The notes under the pieces were generated by a model, which was given only the letters and a program-made list of their open reading frames with translations, was not told the origin of the DNA and did no database searches. From Thermoleophilia bacterium (GTDB lineage: Bacteria; Actinomycetota; Thermoleophilia; Gaiellales; Gaiellaceae), in NCBI GenBank assembly GCA_025933895.1, contig JAICZB010000008.1, forward strand, positions 1 through 23,856: 23,856 bases of DNA, written 5' to 3'. How positions within the stretch are numbered: the first letter of the stretch is position 1; every line of letters starts with the position of its first letter. A program made the translations under genes and the position numbers. Shown in pieces: positions 6,318-13,687 of the stretch.

Positions 6318-7001
6318 GTGACCGAGCTCGTGGAAACGGCCGAAGACCGGCAGACGGAGCCGCTCCGTGTGCTGCTCGTCGACGACCACGACCTCTTCCG
6401 GACGGGCCTGCGGAATCTGCTCGAGGAGCAGGACCTCGTGATCGTCGGGGAGGCTGCGACGGGCGCCGAGGCGGTCGTGCACGTCCGCGAGCTCACGCCC
6501 GACGTCGTCGTCATGGACCTCAACATGCCGTCGATGGGCGGCGTCGAGGCGACACGCCACATCGCGGAGGTCGCGCCGCTGACACGCGTCGTGATGCTCA
6601 CGATCTCGGACGAGGACAGCGACGTCACCGACGCGATCCTCGCCGGCGCATGCGGCTACCTCCTCAAGGACGCCTCGATCCAGGAGCTCGTCTCCGGAAT
6701 CCGCGCGGCGGCGCGTGGCGAGGCGCTGATCTCGCCTCACATCGCGGCGAAGGTGCTGCAGCGCATCCGGGCCACGAGCGCACAGCCGGAGATCGAGGAG
6801 ATGATCCGCGCGGAGCTCTCGGAGCGCGAGATCGAGGTGCTGAAGCTGATCGCGAACGGCAAGGACAACGCCGTCATCGCCGCCGAGCTCCACATCAGCC
6901 CGAAGACGGTCAAGAACCACATCTCGAACATCCTGATGAAGCTCCAGATCGACAACCGCATCCAGGCGGCTGTCTACGCAGTCCGCAGCGGGATCGTCTA
7001 A
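6318..7001 (+). CDS. NarL/LuxR-family two-component response regulator
   Basis: A 227-residue protein, GTG start with GAGGGGGGAG 7 nt upstream. The receiver domain (about 17-135) has the acidic pair Asp22-Asp23 (VDDHD), phospho-acceptor Asp67 (VVVMDLNMP), Thr/Ser switch (LTISDED) and Lys117 (LLKDAS). A LuxR-type HTH occupies 166-227 (LSEREIEVLKLIANGKDN, then SPKTVKNHISNILMKL). Phosphorylation by a partner histidine kinase would promote dimerisation and DNA binding. No kinase gene is in the window, so this is an orphan locally. It stops in a 4-nt convergent overlap with the coiled-coil gene. Being next to wall hydrolase genes suggests, but does not show, control of envelope functions. Confidence 0.95.
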   Translation: MTELVETAEDRQTEPLRVLLVDDHDLFRTGLRNLLEEQDLVIVGEAATGAEAVVHVRELTPDVVVMDLNMPSMGGVEATRHIAEVAPLTRVVMLTISDEDSDVTDAILAGACGYLLKDASIQELVSGIRAAARGEALISPHIAAKVLQRIRATSAQPEIEEMIRAELSEREIEVLKLIANGKDNAVIAAELHISPKTVKNHISNILMKLQIDNRIQAAVYAVRSGIV

Positions 7002-7318
7002 CGGCGCCCGCGGCGACGCGCGCGGGCGCGAAGCTGGAGCCTGCGCAGGAGCGAGCGGAGGCGCGTGAGCTCGTCGTCGGCCGTCTCGAGGCGCTCGGAG
7101 AGCTCCGCGAGCTCGCTGGCGACGCTGTGCGCCGAGACCTCGCCTGCGTCGCGCGCGACCTCGCCGAGCCGTCGCTCGAGCCGCAACCGCTCGGCCTCGA
7201 GCTCGAGAGCGGCCGCATAGCCGCTCGTCAGCGTCAACTCGATCGTGTCGAGGCTTGGCGCGCCCGCCCCGTTCTCGGGCATCCTGAGCAGATCAACGAT
7301 CTCGTCCCTCAGCGGCAT
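6998..7318 (-). CDS. Small coiled-coil protein with Arg-rich C-terminus, function unknown
   Basis: A 106-residue protein of no family I recognise. Residues 1-30 (MPLRDEIVDLLRMPENGAG, then DTIELTLTSGY) precede a predicted coiled coil from about 34 to 98, made of heptad-like Leu/Glu/Arg runs and a short break near GEVSAHS. It ends in a strongly basic RARARRRGRR. There is no signal peptide or membrane segment. Basic tails of this kind may bind nucleic acid or be anchored to a partner. The frame runs on upstream, antisense to the carboxypeptidase, but GATAAT lies 9 nt before this ATG and supports it as the start. Codon usage matches its neighbours. Confidence 0.65.
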   Translation of the reverse strand: MPLRDEIVDLLRMPENGAGAPSLDTIELTLTSGYAAALELEAERLRLERRLGEVARDAGEVSAHSVASELAELSERLETADDELTRLRSLLRRLQLRARARRRGRR

Positions 7319-7327
7319 CGGCCCACG

Positions 7328-7333
7328 ATTATC
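7328..7333 (-). promoter_or_regulatory. -10 box for the coiled-coil protein gene
   Basis: On the minus strand GATAAT (5 of 6 consensus bases) lies 9 nt before the ATG at 7318. Transcription would begin within a few bases of the start codon. It is one of the few AT-rich hexamers in a GC-rich gap. Confidence 0.45.
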
Positions 7334-7355
7334 GGACGGTCGGGCAACCGCGGGA

Positions 7356-7373
7356 ATGGGCCGCCCGGCCCAT
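7356..7373. repeat. Perfect 8-bp inverted repeat between divergent genes
   Basis: ATGGGCCG (7356-7363) and CGGCCCAT (7366-7373) form a perfect dyad with a 2-nt centre. It sits midway between the coiled-coil gene (start 7318, minus) and the dacB-type gene (start 7436, plus), upstream of both predicted promoters. A dimeric repressor or activator site is possible; GC-rich dyads also arise by chance. Confidence 0.35.
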
Positions 7374-7400
7374 CTTCCGGCCTCGGCCGACCCATTGGCC

Positions 7401-7428
7401 TTGACGTTTGCCGTCTCGCTTGAAAAAT
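7401..7428 (+). promoter_or_regulatory. Promoter of the dacB-type gene
   Basis: TTGACG (7401-7406, 5 of 6) and AAAAAT (7423-7428, 4 of 6) are spaced 16 nt. A start 7-8 nt downstream would fall on the GTG at 7436. The -10 box overlaps the ATG at 7427, so that ATG would not be in the transcript. Confidence 0.5.
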
Positions 7429-7435
7429 GGAAACC

Positions 7436-8677
7436 GTGCCTCTCCGTCTTGCCGCAACGGCAGTGGCAATCGTTGCTTTCCTGCTCGTCCCCGCCGCGCA
7501 GGCGGGGTCTCGCAGCACGTTCCAGCAGCAGCTGGCCCGGGCGCTGCACGCAAAGCACGTGAGCCCCGCACGCACGGGAGCGATCGTCCTCGACCCCGAA
7601 ACCGGCCAGACGCTCTTCGCCCACAACTCGCTGCTCGCGCTCAGGCCGGCCTCGAATGAGAAGCTCGCGACGACGTTCGGGGCGCTGACGGCACTCGGCC
7701 CTTCCTTCCGCATCGAGACCGACGTGCTCGGCGAGGGGCAGCAGAGCGGCACGACCTGGCGCGGGAGCCTCGTACTCAAGGGCTACGGAGATCCGGCGCT
7801 GTCCGCCGCCCAGCTCAACTCGCTCGCCCGGCAGGTCCGCGCGGCCGGGATCAGGCACTTGAGCGGGCGGATCCTCGGCGACGAGAGCTGGTTCGACACA
7901 CGTCGCACGGGGCTCGGCTGGAAGGCGGAGTTCTACCTCCACGAGTCTCCTGCGCTCTCGGCGCTGATCGTCAACCGCGGCTGGACCGGACGGTCCGAGA
8001 CGTCGCGCCCGGCGCTGATGGCTGCACAGCTCTTCCGGCAGGACCTGCGCCGCGCCGGGATCACGGTGCACGGCGCGGCCGTCGTGGGTGTCGCCTCGGC
8101 CCGCGCGGTTCCACTCGCGGAGGTCCAGTCGGCTCGCCTCGCCACGCTTGTGCGTCACATGGACGTCTACAGCGACAACTTCTATGCGGAGATGCTGCTG
8201 AAGGAGATCGGCGCCGTGCAGGGCAGCGGCGGCTCGGCAGCGGCCGGGATCGTGGTCGAGCGGCGCCTCCTCAAGGCGGCGGCCGTGCCGCTGGGCGGCG
8301 TGCGGATCGTCGACGGATCCGGGCTCTCCCTCCTCGACCGCTGGACGCCGTTCAGCCTGGCCACGCTGCTGCGGACGATGTGGCAGGACGCCGACCTCCG
8401 GCCGTACCTCGTCCCCGCCCTGCCGATCGCCGGAGAGACCGGCACGCTCGAGAGCCGCATGCGCACCGGACCGGCCCACGGCGTCGTGCGCGCCAAGACC
8501 GGAACGACCGCCAACGCCTCGGCGCTCTCGGGCTTCGTCGGCGACAGCTACGTCTTCTCGATCCTCGAGAACGGCAGCCCGGTTCGGACACCGAACGCCG
8601 AGCGGTCCCAGAACCGCTTCGCCCAGGTCCTAGCCGCGGCCGTGCGATCTGCCGCTAGCTCTCGCCGAACAGGCTGA
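7436..8677 (+). CDS. dacB: D-alanyl-D-alanine carboxypeptidase/endopeptidase, PBP4 (peptidase S13) family
   Basis: 413 residues from GTG 7436 (416 from ATG 7427). A signal peptide (MPLRLAATAVAIVAFLLVPA, then AQA-G) leads into the S13 penicillin-binding fold. The catalytic motifs are SNEK (Ser73, Lys76), SDN (from Ser246) and KTG (from Lys354), plus family segments GYGDPALS, VDGSGLSLLDRWTP and AGETGTL. The enzyme removes the terminal D-Ala from stem peptides or cuts cross-links in the periplasm or wall space. I prefer the GTG because a TTGACG/AAAAAT promoter points exactly to it and neither start has a Shine-Dalgarno. It ends in a 23-nt convergent overlap with ligA. The symbol follows the family; a specific orthology is not tested. 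Confidence 0.92.
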   Translation: MPLRLAATAVAIVAFLLVPAAQAGSRSTFQQQLARALHAKHVSPARTGAIVLDPETGQTLFAHNSLLALRPASNEKLATTFGALTALGPSFRIETDVLGEGQQSGTTWRGSLVLKGYGDPALSAAQLNSLARQVRAAGIRHLSGRILGDESWFDTRRTGLGWKAEFYLHESPALSALIVNRGWTGRSETSRPALMAAQLFRQDLRRAGITVHGAAVVGVASARAVPLAEVQSARLATLVRHMDVYSDNFYAEMLLKEIGAVQGSGGSAAAGIVVERRLLKAAAVPLGGVRIVDGSGLSLLDRWTPFSLATLLRTMWQDADLRPYLVPALPIAGETGTLESRMRTGPAHGVVRAKTGTTANASALSGFVGDSYVFSILENGSPVRTPNAERSQNRFAQVLAAAVRSAASSRRTG

Positions 8678-10682
8678 GCAGATCCGCTTCGGAGAGGATC
8701 GGCACCTCGGCCTTCTGCGCCTTCGTGAGCTTCGAGGCGCCGGGCTCCTCGCCGACGACGAGGCCGGTCGTCTTCGCGGAGACGGAGCCGGTCACCTTCG
8801 CCCCGAGCGCCTCGAGCCGCTCCTGGGCCTCGTCGCGGGAGAAGCGCTCGAGCGTGCCCGTGATCACGTACGTGCTGCCGGTGAGCGGCCCCTCGCGGGG
8901 CTTCTCGTCCTCCCCCGCCTCGAAGCGCAGCCCGAGGCCTCGCAGGTCCTCGACCAGCGCACGGTTGTCCTCGTCCGCGAACCACTCCGCAACGGCCTCG
9001 GCGCGGTCCGGCCCGAAGCCCTCGACCTCGGCGATCTCCTCCGGGCTCGACGCGATGAGCGCGTCGACGGTGAGGAAATGCCGGGCGAGGTTCTGCGCGA
9101 GCACCCAGCCGATGCCGGAGATGTTGAGCCCGAGCAGCACGCGCGAGAACGGAACTCGCGTCCGCGACGCCTCGATCTGCTGGATCGCGTTCGTGGCCGA
9201 GATCTCGCCGAAGCCGTCGAGCTCGAGCAGTTGCTCCTTCTTCAGGCGGTAGAGATCCGGCAGGGAACGGACGAGCGCCTTCTCCCACAGCGTCCTCACC
9301 GTCTGCTCCCCGACGCCGTCGATGTCGGCGGGACCTTCGACCCAGCTGATCAGCGTCTCGAGGCCGCGCGACGGACAGGCGCGGTTCGGGCAGCGGTGCA
9401 TCGCCTCGCCCTCGGGCTTCACGATCTCGGTGTTGCAGAGCGGGCAGTGGGTCGGCATCCGGAACTCCCGCGTTCCCTTCCGGTGCGGTCCGGCGGGACC
9501 GACGACCTGCGGGATGACGTCGCCAGCGCGCTGGACGATGACGTCGTCGCCCTCGCGGATCCCCTTGCGGTTGATGTCCTCCTCGTTGTGCAGCGTCGCG
9601 CGCGAGACGGTGACGCCACCGACCTCGACGGGCTCGAGCAGCGCCCACGGATTGAGCGCGCCGGTCCGGCCGACGCGGATCATGATCTTCTTCAGCCGGG
9701 TCACGGCCGTCAGGGGCGCCCACTTGAAGGCCCGCGACCAGCGGGGCCGCCCGTGCAGCGCGCCGAGGCGCTCCTGCTGTGCGTAGGAGTCGACCTTGAT
9801 CACGATTCCGTCGATCTCGTAGTCGAGCTCGCGCCGCCGCGTCTCCCACGCGACGCAGCGCTCGACGGCCTCCTCCACCGACTCCACGCGCTCGGCGAAC
9901 GGGTTCGTCGGGAAGCCGTGCTCGCGCAGCCACGTCAGCGTCTCCCAGTGGGTCGCGAGATCGACCCCCTCGTGGACGCCGATGCCGTACGCCCAGAAGG
10001 ACAGCGGACGCGCCGCCGTGATCGTGGAGTCCTTCTGCCGCAGCGATCCCGCCGCCGCGTTCCTGGGGTTCGGCGTCGGCTTCTTGTCCTCGGCGACGAG
10101 CCGCTCGTTCAGGGCGTTGAAGCCGGAGAGCGGCATGTAGACCTCGCCTCGCACCTCGACGGTTCCCGAGACCTTCTTCTTGCCGGCCATCGCCAGCGGG
10201 ATCGCGCGGATGGTGCGGAGGTTGACGGTCACGTCCTCGCCCTCGACGCCGTCTCCCCGGGTGGCTCCCTGCTCGAGCACTCCGTCGCGGTAGGTCAGGT
10301 TGATCGCGAGCCCGTCGATCTTCGGCTCGAGGACGTAGGCGACGGCATCGCCTTCCCGCCCGAGGCGCTTGCGGACGTCGTCCGCCCACTTCGCGACCGC
10401 CTCGTCCGTCGTCACCTTGTCGAGCGAGCCCATCGGCGACAGGTGCCGCACCTTGCGGAAGCGCTCGGAGGCGGGCGCCCCGACCCGCTGAGTCGGCGAG
10501 TCGGGAGTCAGCAGCTCCGGGTGCTCCTCCTCCAGCGCGACCAGTTCGTCGAAGAGGACGTCGTAGGCCGCATCCTCCATGACCGGCTCGTCCTTGACGT
10601 GGTAGGCGATGAGCGCGCGGTTGAGGATGTCGCGCAGCTCGGCGGCGCGGGCGGAGGCCGTGGTGGTCCTAGAGGACGCCAA
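8655..10682 (-). CDS. ligA: NAD-dependent DNA ligase LigA
   Basis: 675 residues, the usual LigA length. It seals nicks during replication and repair using NAD+. Domain Ia holds IAYHVKDEPVMEDAAYDVL, the adenylation domain has catalytic Lys121 in EPKIDGLAI, and RGDGVEGEDVT follows. The OB domain leads to a Cys4 zinc finger (Cys413, 416, 431, 436), helix-hairpin-helix repeats (LDGFGEISATNAI, VEGFGPDRAEAV) and a C-terminal BRCT domain in the last 80 residues. No ATG/GTG lies before domain Ia. The TTG at 10682, with GAGGAG 4 nt upstream and inside the end of the HAD gene, is the only standard start that keeps domain Ia whole. A later ATG (in PVMED) would truncate NAD+ binding. It is translationally coupled to the HAD gene. 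Confidence 0.95.
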   Translation of the reverse strand: MASSRTTTASARAAELRDILNRALIAYHVKDEPVMEDAAYDVLFDELVALEEEHPELLTPDSPTQRVGAPASERFRKVRHLSPMGSLDKVTTDEAVAKWADDVRKRLGREGDAVAYVLEPKIDGLAINLTYRDGVLEQGATRGDGVEGEDVTVNLRTIRAIPLAMAGKKKVSGTVEVRGEVYMPLSGFNALNERLVAEDKKPTPNPRNAAAGSLRQKDSTITAARPLSFWAYGIGVHEGVDLATHWETLTWLREHGFPTNPFAERVESVEEAVERCVAWETRRRELDYEIDGIVIKVDSYAQQERLGALHGRPRWSRAFKWAPLTAVTRLKKIMIRVGRTGALNPWALLEPVEVGGVTVSRATLHNEEDINRKGIREGDDVIVQRAGDVIPQVVGPAGPHRKGTREFRMPTHCPLCNTEIVKPEGEAMHRCPNRACPSRGLETLISWVEGPADIDGVGEQTVRTLWEKALVRSLPDLYRLKKEQLLELDGFGEISATNAIQQIEASRTRVPFSRVLLGLNISGIGWVLAQNLARHFLTVDALIASSPEEIAEVEGFGPDRAEAVAEWFADEDNRALVEDLRGLGLRFEAGEDEKPREGPLTGSTYVITGTLERFSRDEAQERLEALGAKVTGSVSAKTTGLVVGEEPGASKLTKAQKAEVPILSEADLLSLFGES

Positions 10683-11304
10683 GGAGCTCCTCAGCGCGTT
10701 CGACGACCGCGTCCGGCTGCTCGTCCTCGAGCCGCACGCGCTCGTGGATCCGGCCCCAGGTGACGGCGACGGCGAACATGCCCGCCGCCTTCGCCGCCCG
10801 GACGTCGAACGGCGAGTCGCCGACGTAGGCCGTCGCGGCCGGGTCGGCCCCGAGCCGCTCGGCGCCGAGGAGGAGCGGCTGCGGATCGGGCTTGTGGCGT
10901 TCCGTCTCGTCGCCGCCGACGATCGCCTCGAAGAGGTGGCCGAGAGGGACGCGCGCGAACGCGAGCTCGACCGTCGCGCGACGCTTCGCCGTGACGACGC
11001 CGAGGCGGCGGCCCTCGTCCCGGAGGCGCACGAGGACGTCCTCCATCCCCACGCAAGCCTCGAGGTCGTCGTGGAGCGGCTCGTTGTGGGCCCGGTAGAC
11101 GTCGACGAGTCGTTCGACGTGGTCGGGCGCGAGCGCCGACATCTGCGCCTCGAGGCCCGGGCCGCCGACCGCCTGCAGCAGCTCCTCGTCGGAATAGTCG
11201 CGCCCGAGCACCTCGCGGGTCGCGTGCCGCATGGAGGCGAGGATGATCGCGCCGGAGTCGACGACGGTGCCGTCGAGGTCGAAGAGAACGGTCTCGAACC
11301 GCAT
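10669..11304 (-). CDS. HAD-superfamily hydrolase (phosphoglycolate phosphatase/PpaX-like)
   Basis: A 211-residue HAD phosphatase. Motif I is FDLDGT with nucleophile Asp9 and acid/base Asp11. Motif II is the Thr in VVTAKRR, motif III is the Lys in HKPDPQPLLL, and motif IV is YVGDSPFD. The cap is a helical C1 type inserted after motif I (about 15-85), as in phosphoglycolate phosphatase, beta-phosphoglucomutase and PpaX. The true substrate cannot be assigned. TACGAT lies 7 nt before the ATG and no Shine-Dalgarno is present, so it looks leaderless. It overlaps ligA by 14 nt and probably forms a two-gene operon with it. Such phosphatases can clear phosphoglycolate from DNA ends, but a link to ligation is only suggestive. 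Confidence 0.9.
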   Translation of the reverse strand: MRFETVLFDLDGTVVDSGAIILASMRHATREVLGRDYSDEELLQAVGGPGLEAQMSALAPDHVERLVDVYRAHNEPLHDDLEACVGMEDVLVRLRDEGRRLGVVTAKRRATVELAFARVPLGHLFEAIVGGDETERHKPDPQPLLLGAERLGADPAATAYVGDSPFDVRAAKAAGMFAVAVTWGRIHERVRLEDEQPDAVVERAEELLGVL

Positions 11305-11311
11305 CCGTTCG

Positions 11312-11317
11312 ATCGTA
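11312..11317 (-). promoter_or_regulatory. Possible -10 box for the HAD-ligA operon
   Basis: On the minus strand TACGAT sits exactly 7 nt before the ATG at 11304, the same arrangement as upstream of the acyl-CoA ligase gene at 2324. No -35 is recognisable. Confidence 0.45.
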
Positions 11318-11373
11318 TCGGCGGCCCACCGGCCGCTTGCGGGCGGGGTCGTCCGCCGGGCGTCGGCGGCTTG

Positions 11374-11397
11374 GCCGCCAACGCTTCCAGCAACAGT
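11374..11397 (+). repeat. Degenerate copy of a 24-nt repeat upstream of the mannosidase
   Basis: This 24-nt segment matches 13627-13650 at 19 of 24 positions, in the same orientation. All five differences fall on every third base in the frame reading AANASSNS. It ends on the first base of the TAGGCT hexamer, a possible -10 box 8 nt before the mannosidase TTG. The two copies bracket the mannosidase gene. Confidence 0.45.
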
Positions 11398-11410
11398 AGG
11401 CTCCGGAGCG

Positions 11411-13558
11411 TTGGCCGAGGTCTCACAGTTTCGCTACCTCGTCGTCCCGCACACGCACTGGGATCGCGAGTGGTACCTGCCCTTCGAGCAGTTCCGGCTG
11501 CGCCTCGGCATGGTCGTCGACGGCGTCCTCGAGACGCTCGAACGCGACCCTTCCTTCACCTCGTTCACGCTCGACGGGCAGGCGATCGTGCTCGAGGACT
11601 ACCTCGACGTGCGCCCGGAGAACGAGGGGCGGCTCCGGGCGCTGCTCGCCGGCGGGCGACTCGAGGTCGGACCGTCGTACGTGCTACCCGACGAGATCCT
11701 CGTCGGCGGCGAGTCGCTGGTCCGGAACCTCCTGCTCGGGCGCCGCGTCTGCCGCCGTTTCGGAGTCGAGCCGAGCGGCGCCGGTTACCTCCCCGACAGC
11801 TTCGGCCATCCGGCGCAGCTGCCGCAGATCCTGGCCGGCTTCGGTATCCGCACCTTCCTCTTCTCGCGCGGCATGGGAGACGAGCTCGACGACGTCGGCG
11901 TCGTCTTCCGCTGGCGCGCAGGGCCGGCGGAGGTGGTCGCGTGCCAGATGGTCCCGCACTACGACAACTTCGCGCGCCTCACCTGGTACCGCGACGCCGA
12001 GGAGCGCATCCCCGCGATCGTCGAGCAGTTCGGCGACGTGTTGCGCGACGCGGAGCAGGACGAGATCGTGCTCGCGAACGGCTCCGACCACCTGCCGATC
12101 GAGCCGGAGCTGCCGGAGATCCTGGCCGGCCTCGAGCGCACGTTCGGGGCGGATCTCCGGATCGGCCGCTACGACGAGCACGCGCCGGCGCCGGACGGGC
12201 TGCCGGTACACGAGGGCGAGCTCGTCGGCAGCCGGCTCCAGAATGTCCTGCGCGGCGTCAACTCGGCGCGGGTCTATCTCAAGCAGGCGAACGAGCGTGC
12301 GGAGCGGCGCCTGCTCTCGATCGAGACCGCCGCCGCGCTCAGGACGCTGCGCGAGGACGCGCCGTACCCGGCCGCCGACCTGCGGCTTGCGTGGCGCGAC
12401 CTGCTCCGCAACCACCCGCACGACTCGATCTGCGGCTGCTCGTGCGACGAGGTGCACCGGGACATGCTCGTCCGCTACGAGCAGCTCGACCGGACGCTCG
12501 ACTACGCCGAACGGGAGGCGCTCGGCGTCGGCGGAGCGATCGTGAACACGCTGCCGTTTCGCCGGCGTCGCGTCGTCGATGGAGAGACGTTCGAGCTCGA
12601 CGGCTTCTCCGGGGCGCGGCCCGAGCCTCTCGCCGGGCGGGAGACGCCGTTTGACCTGGACGCCGTCGCCGCGCTGCTCGTGTTCGAGGACGAGCCGGAC
12701 GTGGGCGATCTGTACACGTTCTGCCCCGGGGGCGGGGTGCGGACTGCCGAGCTCGTAGCGTCGCGCGCGCTCGACGGCACGCTCGTGCTCGAGCACGAGC
12801 TACCCGGGACCACGATCGAGACGACGATCCGATCCGCCCCCGGCCTCGACCGCGTCGAGCTGACGAGCATCGTGGACAACGACGCCGAGGATCATCGCCT
12901 ACGCGTCCTCGTCCGTTCGGAGAGCGGTGCGGACGAGGTGCGGGCCGAGAGCCAGTTCGCCGTCGTCCGGCGTCCCGTTGTCCCACCGCCGTCGCGCGCA
13001 GACTGGGTCGAGCCGCCCGTGCCGACGGCCCACACGCTCGGTGCCGTTGCGCTCGGCGAGCTCGTGCTGCTGACGAAGGGGCTGCCTGAGTACGAGGCAT
13101 CCGCGGACGGGTTACGACTTACCCTCCTCCGTTGCGTCGGCACGATCTCGCGGCCGTCCGGCCTGCCGACCCGGCCTCTCGCCGCCGGCCCGGACATCGT
13201 CACGCCCGACGGCCAGTGCCGCGGACGGCACCGCTTCGAGTACGCGCTCCGCTTCGACGGCGACGAGCTCTCGAACGCCGGACTCGTTCGGGCGAGCCAG
13301 GACTACCGCACGGACTTCCTCCGCGGTGATCCGTTCGACTCGCCGCTCGAGCTCGACGGCGACGTCGTCTTCTCCTGCCTCAAGCAGGCCGAGGACGGCA
13401 GAGGCCTCGTCCTCCGCGTCTTCAACCCGAACCCTCGGCCCGAGCAGGTGACCCTGAGCCTCCCCGCCCGCCGCATCCGGCTGGACGAGGAAAAGCACAC
13501 CGAGGACGGCACGGAACTTGCGCCAGACGAGATCGCGACCCTACTCCTCGGCAAGTAA
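11411..13558 (+). CDS. Glycoside hydrolase family 38 alpha-mannosidase (MngB-like)
   Basis: 715 residues. The N-terminal GH38 domain starts directly with VVPHTHWDREWYL, where His16 and Asp18 are the expected metal ligands. It continues with LPDEILVGGESLVRNLLLG, the nucleophile segment GYLPDSFGHPAQLPQIL (Asp129) and the second metal site NHPHDSICGCS (334-344). A beta-rich C-terminal region follows, as in family members that cleave alpha-mannosides such as mannosylglycerate derivatives. There is no signal peptide, so it is cytoplasmic. The only start near the conserved region is TTG 11411, with GGAG 2 nt upstream and TAGGCT 8 nt upstream; the frame stays open further 5'. No sugar transporter or PTS gene is adjacent. 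Repeats flank both ends, hinting at a mobile cassette. Substrate is unproven. Confidence 0.9.
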   Translation: MAEVSQFRYLVVPHTHWDREWYLPFEQFRLRLGMVVDGVLETLERDPSFTSFTLDGQAIVLEDYLDVRPENEGRLRALLAGGRLEVGPSYVLPDEILVGGESLVRNLLLGRRVCRRFGVEPSGAGYLPDSFGHPAQLPQILAGFGIRTFLFSRGMGDELDDVGVVFRWRAGPAEVVACQMVPHYDNFARLTWYRDAEERIPAIVEQFGDVLRDAEQDEIVLANGSDHLPIEPELPEILAGLERTFGADLRIGRYDEHAPAPDGLPVHEGELVGSRLQNVLRGVNSARVYLKQANERAERRLLSIETAAALRTLREDAPYPAADLRLAWRDLLRNHPHDSICGCSCDEVHRDMLVRYEQLDRTLDYAEREALGVGGAIVNTLPFRRRRVVDGETFELDGFSGARPEPLAGRETPFDLDAVAALLVFEDEPDVGDLYTFCPGGGVRTAELVASRALDGTLVLEHELPGTTIETTIRSAPGLDRVELTSIVDNDAEDHRLRVLVRSESGADEVRAESQFAVVRRPVVPPPSRADWVEPPVPTAHTLGAVALGELVLLTKGLPEYEASADGLRLTLLRCVGTISRPSGLPTRPLAAGPDIVTPDGQCRGRHRFEYALRFDGDELSNAGLVRASQDYRTDFLRGDPFDSPLELDGDVVFSCLKQAEDGRGLVLRVFNPNPRPEQVTLSLPARRIRLDEEKHTEDGTELAPDEIATLLLGK

Positions 13559-13599
13559 CAGACTGTTACTTGGAAAGACACGGCCCGGAGGTACAGCCC
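13552..13599. repeat. 48-bp repeat, copy 1, with 19-bp palindrome over the mannosidase stop
   Basis: It begins with the palindrome AAGTAACAG-A-CTGTTACTT (13553-13571), whose TAA (13556-13558) is the mannosidase stop codon. The remaining 28 bp resemble the 3' end of truA. It matches copy 2 (13640-13687) at 42 of 48 positions, offset 88 bp. The AT-rich palindrome is conspicuous in this GC-rich sequence and could fold as a hairpin on either strand. Confidence 0.8.
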
Positions 13600-13626
13600 A
13601 CGCGAACTCGCCGCGGCCGCAGAGCC

Positions 13627-13650
13627 GCAGCGAACGCGTCAAGTAACAGT
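13627..13650 (+). repeat. 24-nt repeat copy downstream of the mannosidase
   Basis: The partner of 11374-11397 (19 of 24 identical, same orientation). It runs into the left arm of the second palindrome. Its plus-strand frame also reads AANASSNS, although no gene is apparent here. Confidence 0.45.
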
Positions 13651-13687
13651 CTGTTACTTAGTAAGACACGGCCACGAGGTACAGGCC
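13640..13687. repeat. 48-bp repeat, copy 2, with 19-bp palindrome abutting the truA stop
   Basis: The palindrome AAGTAACAG-T-CTGTTACTT lies at 13641-13659, with its last two bases inside the truA stop codon (minus-strand TAA at 13660-13658). The rest is the truA 3' coding end. It is 42/48 identical to copy 1. A role as a bidirectional terminator is possible, but no T-run follows either arm. Confidence 0.8.

Noticed and set aside
13552..13687. The two palindromic repeats as a minimal CRISPR array
   Set aside because: Only two units, a spacer derived from a gene-end duplication, and no cas genes nearby.
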